NCBI GenBank assembly: GCA_905181835.1
Contig: CAJIZF010000004.1
Coordinates: 721,419-785,418, forward strand
Direction of reading: 5' to 3'
From: an uncultured Flavobacteriaceae bacterium
GTDB lineage: Bacteria > Bacteroidota > Bacteroidia > Flavobacteriales > Flavobacteriaceae
DNA: 64,000 nt
This document shows positions 18,701-26,584 of the stretch, piece by piece. Positions within the stretch are counted from its first letter, which is position 1, and each line of letters starts with the position of its first letter. A program made the translations under genes and the position numbers. Under the pieces are notes generated by a model that searched no databases, was not told the origin of the DNA, and saw only the letters and a list, made by a program, of their open reading frames with translations.

Positions 18701-19011
18701 GCACATCAATAGTAACCATAACCGATCCTTTAGTAGTTTGTGCTTTAGGAAATCAGGAGAATGAATTAGATAGTAGCATTCGTCTTTTTCCAAATCCTAC
18801 CAATGGTCAGCTCACATTATTTAACGAAAATAATATGGATATTGAAACTATTACGATTTTTGACTTTAACGGGCGAACAATTCAAGAGCTAGTAGTAGAA
18901 GAATCCTCTGTAAATATTAATTTTTCAATAGCGAATATTGCTCAAGGAATTTACTTTGTGAAAATTAAAACCGATGAAGCGAGTGTCGTAAAGAGAGTTT
19001 TAAAACAATAA
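15781..19011 (+). CDS. M36 (fungalysin-type) metalloprotease with T9SS sorting domain
   Basis: A 1076-aa secreted zinc endopeptidase. Signal peptide at residues 1-21 (MKNSTLISLSFFLITFLSSA), FTP-like propeptide (about 50-200), then the catalytic domain with the zinc motif HEYGH (about residue 422) and the downstream zinc ligand in GEGWSDYYG (about 451), both M36 hallmarks. After it come an Ig-like module (SICEGQGLQIFGGGTP), a HYR domain interrupted by an inserted beta-sandwich module of about 197 residues (17989-18579; FSFNYYGSDYTDFFISSNGF), the rest of the HYR domain (NCGLSTSIDLSQ, DTDGNAATC) and a type A sorting domain (LFPNPTNGQLTLF to VVKRVLKQ). Likely a surface or released protease for protein degradation. 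Frame fully intact. Confidence 0.93.
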   Translation: MKNSTLISLSFFLITFLSSAQGISDQINNQLAALVANNELLLEDIQWELSSDHISGTSGVHHIYYSQIFNDIEVFGSQSSLHILEDGTVLSATNNFIFKITAKLKNSINTSLTAVQAIQSAANQLQYSITNELFVLESFAGVSQRQIISNGGMSLSPIPAKLMYQLVDDQLKLVWDLSIQEKSQKNWWNIRVDATTGNIIDKNNYLLSCGFDHQHEESLNYNKNLYNVLDYKNSDLVTMANCDECYEVFAMPVESPYYGERTIEVQPAYLTASPYGWHDVDGITGADFTVTKGNNVDAYEDGDNIGYQPDGNGQLDFSGYPFDPIYSNTNQYEDAAITNLFYWNNIIHDLVYVYGFDEEAGNFQENNYGNGGSESDSVNAEAQDGSGTCNANFGTPPDGSNPTMQMYVCNDKDGDFDNLVIVHEYGHGISNRLTGGPTNTGCLNNNEQMGEGWSDYYGVLMTIKPGDSGTDARGIGTYLFGQGAGADGIRPYPYSTDLAINPQTYDDICNLAIPHGVGSVWATALWEVTWALIDDYGFDTDFYNFTGDIDQDAGNIQAFALVTEGMKLQPCNPSFIDGRDAIIAADLAIYGGANECLLWEAFAKRGLGFSADAGSSGSTCDGTPAFDSPVPAINTEESICEGQGLQIFGGGTPIGGVYSGTGVTDDGNGLSYTFDPSIAGIGFHTIAYEVTSQCASGSVTDTIEVTDNLPEITCQDITLELDANGEVVLEIPNVVTNLEAGALVIDQTGVFAPIDITTSGAVVSLGDDEVSGAQPIGFSFNYYGSDYTDFFISSNGFITFDSNSANGCCSGGLIPSPGDENNLIALVWEDLDPSAGGVIRYETIGIAPDRILVMEYDNVPYYGVDDLVKVQLQLHEDSNRIEIHSTNIPANGDATQGVENLDGTEGIATPGRNAQSWSASEDYVAFFYEPGGPADNCGLSTSIDLSQTLFTCSDLGDNTITITLTDTDGNAATCTSIVTITDPLVVCALGNQENELDSSIRLFPNPTNGQLTLFNENNMDIETITIFDFNGRTIQELVVEESSVNINFSIANIAQGIYFVKIKTDEASVVKRVLKQ

Positions 19012-19029
19012 AACCACTAAAATATTAAA

Positions 19030-19060
19030 CTAAACCCTGTCTTTAAAGTCAGGGTTTTAG
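19030..19060. terminator. Bidirectional terminator between the M36 gene and the phosphodiesterase gene
   Basis: Arms CTAAACCCTG and CAGGGTTTTAG around a TCTTTAAAGT loop between two convergent genes. It overlaps the stop codon of the minus-strand gene. Confidence 0.7.
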
Positions 19061-19551
19061 TTACGTTGAATTTCAATTACTTCCAGTTTTTGTATTTTAT
19101 CTTTATGGATTTCGAAGCGTAACATTGTTCTTACTTGATGAAAACCGTGAATACCTGCAGCCCCAGGATTCATGTGTAGTAAACCTAGTTTTTTATCATT
19201 TATTACTTTTAAAATATGTGAATGACCTGTAATAAATAATTTAGGAGAATTGTTTTTTAATGATTCTCTTAAACTTGGAGTATATCTTCCGGGATAGCCA
19301 CCAATGTGTGTTATCCAAACATCTATTTCTTCGCAAAAAAATCGGTTGTGTAACGGAAACTCACTACGGATCAAGGCATTATCAATATTTCCATAAACAG
19401 CTCTTAACGGTTTTAGTTTTTTGATTTCATCGGTGACTTTTATATCTCCAATATCGCCTGCGTGCCAAACTTCATCTGCTTGGTTGATGTATTTTAACAT
19501 GGCCTTGTCTAGGTGACTGTGAGTGTCAGAAAGTAATAAAATCTTTTTCAT
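19057..19551 (-). CDS. YfcE/MJ0936-family metallophosphoesterase
   Basis: A 164-aa binuclear-metal phosphodiesterase of the calcineurin superfamily. All metal-ligand motifs are visible: SDTHSHLD (D-x-H), WHAGDIGD (GD), YGNID (GN), ITHIGGYPGRY and the terminal FITGHSHILKV (GHxH). Family members hydrolyse phosphodiesters in vitro; the physiological substrate is unclear. It stands alone, convergent with the M36 gene and divergent from truA. Confidence 0.9.
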   Translation of the reverse strand: MKKILLLSDTHSHLDKAMLKYINQADEVWHAGDIGDIKVTDEIKKLKPLRAVYGNIDNALIRSEFPLHNRFFCEEIDVWITHIGGYPGRYTPSLRESLKNNSPKLFITGHSHILKVINDKKLGLLHMNPGAAGIHGFHQVRTMLRFEIHKDKIQKLEVIEIQRN

Positions 19552-19603
19552 TCAAATAAAAAAATTAGCATGGGTATAACAAAACCTAAAATTTCTCTTT
19601 TTG

Positions 19604-19611
19604 TATCTTTG
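19604..19611 (+). promoter_or_regulatory. -7 element (TATCTTTG) of the truA-ABC exporter pair
   Basis: TATCTTTG fits TAnnTTTG, 23 bp before the TTG start of truA. Confidence 0.5.
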
Positions 19612-19634
19612 GTTTTTCAAAAATACAAGATTCA

Positions 19635-20381
19635 TTGCGATATTTTATAGAAATAGCATATTCAGGACAAAACTACCATGGTTGGCAAAACCAACCTAAT
19701 TCAATTACCGTTCAAGAGGTTCTAGAAAATGCATTATCTACACTATTAAGAACTAAAATAAAGGTAATGGGAGCTGGTAGAACAGACGCTGGTGTTCACG
19801 CAAAACAATTATTCGCTCATTTTGATTATCAAAAAATTAATTCAGTCGATGATTTGATGTTTAAGTTAAACTCTTTTTTAGCTAATGATATATCTGTTCA
19901 GAATTTATTTCAAGTTAATGACGACATACATGCGCGTTTTAGTGCGTTAGAAAGAGAATATCACTATATAGTTTCATTAGAAAAAAATCCTTTTACGAAA
20001 GACTTTTCTTATCTAATTCATCAGAAACCAAATATTGATTTAATGAATCAGGCTGCAAATGAGCTATTGAACTATAAAGATTTTCAATGTTTTTCACGCT
20101 CCAACTCCGATGTAAAAACGTATTATTGTGATGTGAAAGTTGCAAGCTGGAAATCTTTAGGAAACCAGTTAGTATTTACCATTAAAGCAGATCGTTTTTT
20201 AAGGAATATGGTAAGAGCAATTGTTGGAACCCTATTAGATGTTGGTTTTGAAAAAACATCGCTGTCTGAATTTCATGAAATTATAAAAAGCAAAGATAGA
20301 AGTAAGGCAGGAACTTCTGCACCAGCAAAAGGCTTAGTATTGACTAAAGTGATTTATCCTGAGCAAATTAAAATGAATTAA
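19635..20381 (+). CDS. truA: tRNA pseudouridine(38-40) synthase TruA
   Basis: Makes pseudouridine in the anticodon arm (positions 38-40) of tRNAs. The 248-aa protein has the TruA start RYFIEIAYSGQNYHGWQ, the catalytic motif AGRTDAGVHA (about residues 46-55, nucleophile Asp about 51) and FLRNMVRAIVGTLLDVG near the C-terminus. The start codon is TTG: no in-frame ATG lies nearby upstream, and the family's conserved first strand begins directly after this codon. 18 bp separate it from the ABC exporter gene. Confidence 0.94.
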   Translation: MRYFIEIAYSGQNYHGWQNQPNSITVQEVLENALSTLLRTKIKVMGAGRTDAGVHAKQLFAHFDYQKINSVDDLMFKLNSFLANDISVQNLFQVNDDIHARFSALEREYHYIVSLEKNPFTKDFSYLIHQKPNIDLMNQAANELLNYKDFQCFSRSNSDVKTYYCDVKVASWKSLGNQLVFTIKADRFLRNMVRAIVGTLLDVGFEKTSLSEFHEIIKSKDRSKAGTSAPAKGLVLTKVIYPEQIKMN

Positions 20382-20399
20382 AGAATACTACGTTAAAAA

Positions 20400-22163
20400 A
20401 TGGCAGAATCAGGCAAGGCATTTAATTTAAATCTTTTTAAAAGACTATTAGGGTATGCAAACAATTATAAAGGAACATTTTTATATGTTGCCTTAGCCGC
20501 AGTTTTAATATCTGTCTTGGGAGTTTTACGCCCCTTGATTATGCAAAAAACAATTGACGAGTCCATAGTTCCAAAGGACATGGAAAACCTTGTTTTTTAT
20601 ATTAGTCTAATGGTTGGTGTTTTGATTTTGGAAGTTATCTTTATGTTGACTTTTATATTCTTCACGAATTGGCTAGGGCAAAATGTTATCAGGGATATTA
20701 GGGTAAAACTGTTTAAATTAATGCTTGGTTTTAAGCAAAAATATTACGATACAAGTGCGGTTGGGAGGTTAACAACTAGAGCAGTTAATGATATAGAAAC
20801 AATTTCGAGTATTTTTAGTCAGGGACTGTTTGTGATAATTAGTGATCTACTTAAAATGGGAGTAATCATGGGCGTGATGTTCTACAAAAGTTGGCAGCTA
20901 ACGCTTATTGTGTTTTCTATTTTACCTATTATATTATATGCTACCAGAGTATTTCAGAGAGCTATGAAATCTGCTTTTGAGGAAGTTAGAGCTCAAGTTG
21001 CCAATTTAAACTCCTTTGTTCAAGAACGAATTACTGGAATGAAAATCGTACAGATTTTTTCCCGTGAAAAAACAGAATATAAAGAGTTTAAAAAAATCAA
21101 TGAAAAACATAAAAGAGCCTGGGTAAAAACAGTTTGGTATAACTCCATATTTTTTCCGATAGCCGAGATGGCCTCTTCTGTTTCAATTGGTTTAGTGGTC
21201 TGGTATGGCGGGTTAAATGCCGCCGAGGGTGGAATTATTACCCTAGGAGTTATAGTCGCCTTTATCGAATTGTCTCAAATGCTGTTTAGACCCCTCAGAC
21301 AAATTGCTGATAAATTTAATACCCTACAAATGGGAATGGTTGCTGCACAGAGAGTTTTCGATGTTTTAGACACTAACTCTAAAATTGAGGATAAAGGAAC
21401 TTTACTATTAGATAGAGCTGATGGATCGATAGAATTTAAGAAGGTTCGTTTTAGTTATATTGAAAATGAGGAAGTCATCAAAGGAATTTCTTTTACTGTA
21501 AATCAAGGGGAAACGGTCGCAATAGTTGGCGCAACAGGCGCTGGTAAATCGACTATTATTAATTTATTATCTCGTTTTTATGAAATTGATAGTGGAGAAA
21601 TTTCCATAAATAATAAACTCATAAATAATTATACTTTAAAATCTTTGAGAAGTCATATAGCTGTTGTACTACAGGATGTTTTTTTATTTGCAGATTCTAT
21701 TTTTAATAATATCACTCTTAACAATAAAAACATTTCTGAAGAACAAGTTATTGAGGCTGCTAAAGAAATAGGTGTACATAAATTTATTAACGAATTGCCT
21801 AATAATTATCATTACAACGTAAAGGAAAGAGGTGTTATGTTATCTTCAGGTCAACGACAATTACTGGCTTTTTTGAGAGCTTACTTAAGTAGTCCGAGTA
21901 TTTTAGTTTTAGATGAAGCTACTTCCTCTGTGGATTCTTACTCCGAAGAAATGATACAAATTGCTACCGATAAAATTACAAAAGGGAGAACTTCAATTAT
22001 TATCGCTCATCGTCTTGCTACCATCAAAAAAGCAGATAAAATTATTGTTATGGAAGCAGGAAAAATAGTTGAAATTGGTTCTCACTACGATTTGATTAAG
22101 AAAGAAAAAGGATATTATAAAAATCTTTACGAAGTTCAATTTTTAAAGGAGCAAACTGTTTAA
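20400..22163 (+). CDS. ABC transporter, MsbA/LmrA-type half exporter
   Basis: A 587-aa fusion of a six-helix transmembrane domain (about residues 20-315) and an ATPase domain (about 345-580); it would act as a homodimer or with a similar half-transporter. ATPase motifs: Walker A GATGAGKST (about 376), signature LSSGQRQLL (about 480), Walker B ILVLDEATSSVD (about 501) and the H-loop IIAHRLAT (about 534). The signature Gly-Gly is changed to SSGQ, common in lipid and drug exporters. The substrate cannot be told from sequence; lipids or drugs are usual for the group. It ends directly against cdaA (convergent, no gap). Confidence 0.92.
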   Translation: MAESGKAFNLNLFKRLLGYANNYKGTFLYVALAAVLISVLGVLRPLIMQKTIDESIVPKDMENLVFYISLMVGVLILEVIFMLTFIFFTNWLGQNVIRDIRVKLFKLMLGFKQKYYDTSAVGRLTTRAVNDIETISSIFSQGLFVIISDLLKMGVIMGVMFYKSWQLTLIVFSILPIILYATRVFQRAMKSAFEEVRAQVANLNSFVQERITGMKIVQIFSREKTEYKEFKKINEKHKRAWVKTVWYNSIFFPIAEMASSVSIGLVVWYGGLNAAEGGIITLGVIVAFIELSQMLFRPLRQIADKFNTLQMGMVAAQRVFDVLDTNSKIEDKGTLLLDRADGSIEFKKVRFSYIENEEVIKGISFTVNQGETVAIVGATGAGKSTIINLLSRFYEIDSGEISINNKLINNYTLKSLRSHIAVVLQDVFLFADSIFNNITLNNKNISEEQVIEAAKEIGVHKFINELPNNYHYNVKERGVMLSSGQRQLLAFLRAYLSSPSILVLDEATSSVDSYSEEMIQIATDKITKGRTSIIIAHRLATIKKADKIIVMEAGKIVEIGSHYDLIKKEKGYYKNLYEVQFLKEQTV

Positions 22164-22934
22164 TTATACTAAGTCGTCTTCCAAAAGTTCATTTAAATTT
22201 TCCATGTCGTCAAATAAAACAAAGTTACCATCTTTAATATATGATATTTGTCCGTTTTCTTCCGACACTGTTATGCAAACTGCATCTGTTTTTTCCGAAA
22301 TACTTATCGCTGCTCTGTGTCGCAAGCCAAAACGCTGAGGTATTTCATGATCGTTTGTTACAGGAAGCACCACTCTAGTTGCGGTAATAACTCCTTCCTC
22401 TATGATTGTTGCTCCATCATGCAGTGGACTATTTTTATAAAATATACTTTCAATAATAGCCTGATTAATTTCAATAAACATTTCGTCGCCAGTACTTTTT
22501 ACAAAATCTAAACTATTATTTCGTTTAAATACTAGTAGTGCCCCTGTATTAGATTTACTTAATTTTTTACAAGCGAGCGTTACTGCTTCAATGGAAGATT
22601 CTAATTTGCTGTCTGAGGTCGATCTAAACTGCTTTAATATTTTCTTTCTGGCACTAAAATTAGTAGATCCTAACATTAATAAGAAACGTCTTATCTCTTG
22701 TTGAAAAACCACCACCAGAGCCACCATTCCAACTCCAAGAAATCCACCAAGTATCTTGCTAAACATCTCCATCTCTAAAAGCTCTGTTATTTTCCAAATG
22801 GCATATACAATTACAATACCAAGAAAAATATTGATAGCAACGGTTCCTTTTATTAATTTGTATATATAGTACAACAGAAACGCAACTAGTACGATATCTA
22901 TCATGTCTATAATTCTAATATCAAATAATTCCAA
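22164..22934 (-). CDS. cdaA: Diadenylate cyclase CdaA
   Basis: Condenses two ATP into the second messenger cyclic di-AMP at the membrane. The 256-aa protein has three N-terminal transmembrane helices (about residues 8-26, 33-50 and 57-78) and a DisA_N/DAC domain with the diagnostic HDGATII (about 168-174) and GLRHRAAISISE (about 206-217). This is the common CdaA/DacA layout. It follows folP by 32 bp on the same strand, a pairing I recognise in Bacteroidota. c-di-AMP usually controls potassium and osmotic balance; its effectors are not in this window. Confidence 0.93.
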   Translation of the reverse strand: MELFDIRIIDMIDIVLVAFLLYYIYKLIKGTVAINIFLGIVIVYAIWKITELLEMEMFSKILGGFLGVGMVALVVVFQQEIRRFLLMLGSTNFSARKKILKQFRSTSDSKLESSIEAVTLACKKLSKSNTGALLVFKRNNSLDFVKSTGDEMFIEINQAIIESIFYKNSPLHDGATIIEEGVITATRVVLPVTNDHEIPQRFGLRHRAAISISEKTDAVCITVSEENGQISYIKDGNFVLFDDMENLNELLEDDLV

Positions 22935-22966
22935 TGAGTTTGAGCTTTTTGTAAAAGTACTTTTTA

Positions 22967-23797
22967 TTAATGAAACTTCAAATTTTGAAGAAGATTAATC
23001 GTTTCAAACGCTTCCTTAACATCATGAACTCTTAGAATAGATACCCCTTTTTGAAGTGCAATTGCATGGAGTGCTGTGGTGCCGTTTAATGATTCTGTTG
23101 CGGAGATATTTAATGTTTTTTGAATCATTGATTTTCTTGAAATACCAATTAAAATTGGAGTGTTCAAAAATGAAAACAGTTCTAAATCATCAAATAATTC
23201 GAAGTTCTGATCTAGTTTTTTTGAAAAACCGAATCCAGGATCTACAATGATATCGTTAATTCCCAATGCGCGTGCTTTTGCAATTCTTTCAGAGAAAAAA
23301 TAAAGAATATCATTAGTTAAATTTTCGTAATTTGTATTTAGCATCATAGTTTCAGGAGTGCCTCTCATGTGCATCATCACAAGGGGCACTTGATAATTTG
23401 CAATGACCTCCAACATTTGAGGATCTAATAAACCTGCTGAAATATCGTTAATCATACAAGCTCCGTTTTCTATACACGTTTTTGCTATTTTACTCCTAAA
23501 CGTGTCAATAGATAAATTGACATTTGGAAATTCTTTAATTAATGTTTTAACTGCTGGAAGGACACGATTAAGTTCATCAGCTTCGGAAACAAAATTTGCC
23601 CCAGGTCTTGAGCTATATCCACCTAGGTCAAGAAAGGTTGCACCTTCTTTTAACATTTTTTCAGCTTGATAAATAATTTCTTTTTCGGAACCTAATTTTC
23701 CTCCATCATAAAATGAATCAGGAGTTAAATTTAAAATACCCATTACTTTGGGTGTTAATAAATCGATAAGTTTTCCTTTACAATTAATTGTTTTCAA
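22967..23797 (-). CDS. folP: Dihydropteroate synthase
   Basis: Joins p-aminobenzoate to the pterin pyrophosphate in folate synthesis; cytosolic TIM barrel and the sulfonamide target. The 276-aa protein shows MGILNLTPDSFYDGG (residues 19-33), FLDLGGYSSRPGA, SIDTFRSKIA, MINDISAG and DPGFGFSKKLDQNF, all standard DHPS motifs in order. It is first of the minus-strand pair with cdaA and divergent from the DUF1599 gene, with 52 bp between the two starts. Confidence 0.95.
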   Translation of the reverse strand: MKTINCKGKLIDLLTPKVMGILNLTPDSFYDGGKLGSEKEIIYQAEKMLKEGATFLDLGGYSSRPGANFVSEADELNRVLPAVKTLIKEFPNVNLSIDTFRSKIAKTCIENGACMINDISAGLLDPQMLEVIANYQVPLVMMHMRGTPETMMLNTNYENLTNDILYFFSERIAKARALGINDIIVDPGFGFSKKLDQNFELFDDLELFSFLNTPILIGISRKSMIQKTLNISATESLNGTTALHAIALQKGVSILRVHDVKEAFETINLLQNLKFH

Positions 23798-23849
23798 TTT
23801 TTTAAATTGATTTATTTAAGCGAAATTTACGGAAAATCTTACAATACTG

Positions 23850-24386
23850 ATGATAGATACTTCAAAACAATACAATAATATTATAGAAACTTGTAGAGCC
23901 TTGTTTATCAATAAAATGAAAGATTATGGAAGCGCATGGAGAATACTACGATTACCTTCCTTAACCGATCAGATATTTATAAAAACACAGCGAATAAGAG
24001 GATTGCAACAAAATGAAGTTCAAAAAGTAGATGAAGGTCAGGTGAGTGAATTTATTGGAATTATCAATTATTCAATAATGGCATTGATACAACTGGAGAG
24101 GGGAGTTGTAGAACAGCCCGATTTAAATATTGACGAATCTATTATTGAGTACAATAAAAATGTTGAAATAGCTAAGAAATTAATGATGGACAAAAATCAT
24201 GATTATGGTGAGGCTTGGAGAGATATGAGAGTAAGTTCATTAACTGATTTAATTTTACAAAAATTATTAAGAGTCAAACAAATTGAGGATAATAAAGGAA
24301 AAACCCTCGTTTCGGAAGGTATTGATGCCAACTATCAAGATATGATCAATTATGCAATTTTTGCATTAATTCTTTTAGAGAAATAA
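23850..24386 (+). CDS. DUF1599 family protein
   Basis: A 178-aa soluble protein made of two similar halves: CRALFINKMKDYGSAWRIL with LPSLTDQIFIKTQRIRGLQ, and AKKLMMDKNHDYGEAWRDM with VSSLTDLILQKLLRVKQIE. The duplicated K(M/N)xDYGxAWR...SLTD pattern is the DUF1599 signature; I recall the family being grouped with nucleotide-modification-associated domains, but no activity is established. The position between folP and the DoxX gene matches the order I recognise from Flavobacteriaceae, so its presence is not phage-related here. It is 17 bp from the next gene. Confidence 0.85.
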   Translation: MIDTSKQYNNIIETCRALFINKMKDYGSAWRILRLPSLTDQIFIKTQRIRGLQQNEVQKVDEGQVSEFIGIINYSIMALIQLERGVVEQPDLNIDESIIEYNKNVEIAKKLMMDKNHDYGEAWRDMRVSSLTDLILQKLLRVKQIEDNKGKTLVSEGIDANYQDMINYAIFALILLEK

Positions 24387-24403
24387 AAAAATAGATTTCT
24401 GAT

Positions 24404-25345
24404 ATGAAACAAATTACAAATATTTCAAGAATTTTAGTTGGTGCATTATTTATTATTAGTGGGTTAATTAAACTGAATGATCCGGTTGGTTTCTCATTCA
24501 AGCTAAAGGATTATTTTGCACCGGATGTTTTAAATATAGAATTCTTTTCACCTTTTGCACTAATGATCGCCCTTTTTGTAGTCATTTTTGAAGTGTTGAT
24601 TGGAGTCATGTTATTAATTGGATATGCGAAAAAGTTTACCATTTGGAGTTCTTTATTAATGATTGTGTTTTTTACATTTTTAACTTTTTATTCTGCTTAT
24701 TTTAATAAAGTTACTGATTGTGGTTGTTTTGGAGATGCCATAAAATTAACTCCCTGGGAATCATTTTCTAAAGACATCGTTTTATTGGTTCTTTTGTTAG
24801 TAATCTATTTTGGAAGAAATTACTTACAACCATTATTTTCAAAAAGTATTCAAAAAATAATAGTGTATTCAACCTTTATTGCATGTCTAGCTTTTGGATA
24901 CTATGTCTTGCAGCATTTACCCTTAGTAGATTTCAGACCCTATAAAATTGGTACCAATATCAATGAAGGGATGTCCTATCCTGAAGATGCTGCGCAACCA
25001 ATTTTTGAATACCGTTGGACGTTCACCCACAACGGCGCAGAGAAAGTTGTGATTACAAATGGAGATTTTCCAAAAGAAGAGGGAGATTACGTAGTGGAAA
25101 CCATAATGATTCAAGAGGGATACGAGCCTCCTATCCATGATTTTACTATGGAGCGAAATGGAACTGATTTTACTTCAGTTTTCTTAGAGGAAGAAAAACT
25201 TATTGTTGTGGTAGTCTATAGTGTAGCTAATTCCGAGTCAAATGGTTTTGTAAATATTAAAAAAGCAACCGATAAAGCAATTAAAAATAATTTTAAAGTA
25301 ATTGGATTGTCGTCATCTAGTCTTGAAGTGACAGGAAGAATTTAA
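24404..25345 (+). CDS. BT_3928-type DoxX family membrane protein (frame broken near its 3' end)
   Basis: Starts ISRILVGALFIISGLIKLNDP, the DoxX-like start of the BT_3928 family. Four N-terminal transmembrane helices (about residues 5-155) contain the conserved Cys pair in VTDCGCFGDAIKLTPW, suggesting a redox or quinone-linked role; a fifth helix follows, then an extracytoplasmic or thiol-related domain. The present frame stops after SSSLEVTGRI, but the family continues: shifting frame near 25330 restores EEFKRQNDLNFDFYFCDETA up to a TAG at 25506-25508. One extra base explains it (total 1105 nt). Sequencing error or a real mutation cannot be separated here. Confidence 0.85.
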   Translation: MKQITNISRILVGALFIISGLIKLNDPVGFSFKLKDYFAPDVLNIEFFSPFALMIALFVVIFEVLIGVMLLIGYAKKFTIWSSLLMIVFFTFLTFYSAYFNKVTDCGCFGDAIKLTPWESFSKDIVLLVLLLVIYFGRNYLQPLFSKSIQKIIVYSTFIACLAFGYYVLQHLPLVDFRPYKIGTNINEGMSYPEDAAQPIFEYRWTFTHNGAEKVVITNGDFPKEEGDYVVETIMIQEGYEPPIHDFTMERNGTDFTSVFLEEEKLIVVVVYSVANSESNGFVNIKKATDKAIKNNFKVIGLSSSSLEVTGRI

Positions 25346-25508
25346 AAGACAAAATGATTTAAATTTCGACTTTTATTTTTGTGATGAAACCGCATTAAAG
25401 ACGGTAGTAAGAAGTAACCCATCTTTGATTTCGTTGCGCAAGGGAACCATTATTCAAAAATTACATTGGAATGATTCTTCGAAATTATTAGTAGCAAATA
25501 AAAAATAG
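25346..25508 (+). pseudogene. Displaced C-terminal tail of the DoxX protein
   Basis: In the frame next to the upstream gene these bases read QNDLNFDFYFCDETALKT, then VVRSNPSLISLRKGTII, QKLHWND and LLVANKK before TAG. This matches the expected end of BT_3928-type proteins, so it is not intergenic DNA. The stop codon shares one base with the GTG start of the ABC permease. Confidence 0.8.
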
Positions 25509-26581
25509 TGATTATTTATATACTTCAAAAAATAGGATACGCTATTCTTACTCTTTTTGGAGTTGTAACTGTCATTTTTTTATTGTTTAATATTTTACCT
25601 GGTGATCCAGCAAGAATGATGTTGGGTCAAAATGAAACTGCCGAACAAGTTGCAATTGTCAAAAAGAAATATGGTTTCGATCAACCTTTGGTGAAGCAAT
25701 ACACCTATTATATTAACGATTTATCACCGTTATCTTTCCACAGTATGGATGAAGTTGATTATACTTTTTTTTCAAAAAATAAATATACAGGATTTTCTTT
25801 ATTTTCAGTCTTAAATACCAATGTGGTACTAAAGACCCCTTACCTTAGAGAGTCTTTTCAAAAAAACGGTAAATTAGTAAGTTCGGTTATTGCTGAAACA
25901 TTACCCAATACCTTTATACTCGCAATTTCATCCATAACAATTGCAATGGTGTTGGGAGTTTTTTTAGGAATTGTATCAGCAATGAATAAAGATCATTGGA
26001 TTGATAAAATAATACAATTAATAAGCACATTTGGTATGAGTGTTCCTTCTTTTTTTAGCGCTATTTTGTTCGCTTGGATATTTGGTTTTTTACTCTATGA
26101 GTATACAGGTTTAAATATGACAGGTAGTCTTTACGAAGTTGATGATTTTGGAGATGGCAAATACATTCAATGGAAAAATTTAATTCTACCTGCACTTGTT
26201 TTGGGAATTAGGCCTTTGGCCGTTGTGAGCCAATTAATGCGAAATTCTTTATTGGAGGTATTGAGTTTAGATTATATTAGAACAGCCAGAGCGAAGGGGT
26301 TAAGCGAATTTTCTATCATAAGAAAACATGCATTAAAAAACGCTATGAATCCAGTAATTACTGCCATTTCAGGTTGGTTTGCTTCGATGTTGGCAGGAGC
26401 TGTTTTTGTAGAATTTATATTTGGCTGGAATGGCTTGGGAAAGGAAATTGTTGATGCTCTTAATACCTTAGACCTACCTGTAATTATGGGTGCGGTCATA
26501 GTAATAGCATCATTATTTATAATTATTAATATTTTTGTAGACTTGATCTACAGTTGGTTAGATCCAAAAATTAGAACTTAA
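25508..26581 (+). CDS. DppB/OppB-type ABC transporter permease
   Basis: A 357-aa inner-membrane permease of the peptide/nickel importer type. The N-terminus (YILQKIGYAILTLFGVVTVIFLLFNILPGDPA) is the DppB signature; a periplasmic domain follows (about residues 60-120), then five helices with the EAA loop RTARAKGLSEFSIIRKHALKN (about 258-278), which contacts the ATPase. The start is GTG, overlapping by one base the restored stop of the DoxX gene, so translational coupling is likely. No binding protein, second permease or ATPase is nearby; the partners must lie elsewhere. The substrate is unknown. Confidence 0.88.
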   Translation: MIIYILQKIGYAILTLFGVVTVIFLLFNILPGDPARMMLGQNETAEQVAIVKKKYGFDQPLVKQYTYYINDLSPLSFHSMDEVDYTFFSKNKYTGFSLFSVLNTNVVLKTPYLRESFQKNGKLVSSVIAETLPNTFILAISSITIAMVLGVFLGIVSAMNKDHWIDKIIQLISTFGMSVPSFFSAILFAWIFGFLLYEYTGLNMTGSLYEVDDFGDGKYIQWKNLILPALVLGIRPLAVVSQLMRNSLLEVLSLDYIRTARAKGLSEFSIIRKHALKNAMNPVITAISGWFASMLAGAVFVEFIFGWNGLGKEIVDALNTLDLPVIMGAVIVIASLFIIINIFVDLIYSWLDPKIRT

Positions 26582-26584
26582 AAA

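Noticed and set aside
23850..24386. Phage or defence origin for the DUF1599 gene
   Set aside because: Although the family is linked to nucleotide modification, the gene sits in a conserved housekeeping order with no phage genes nearby.
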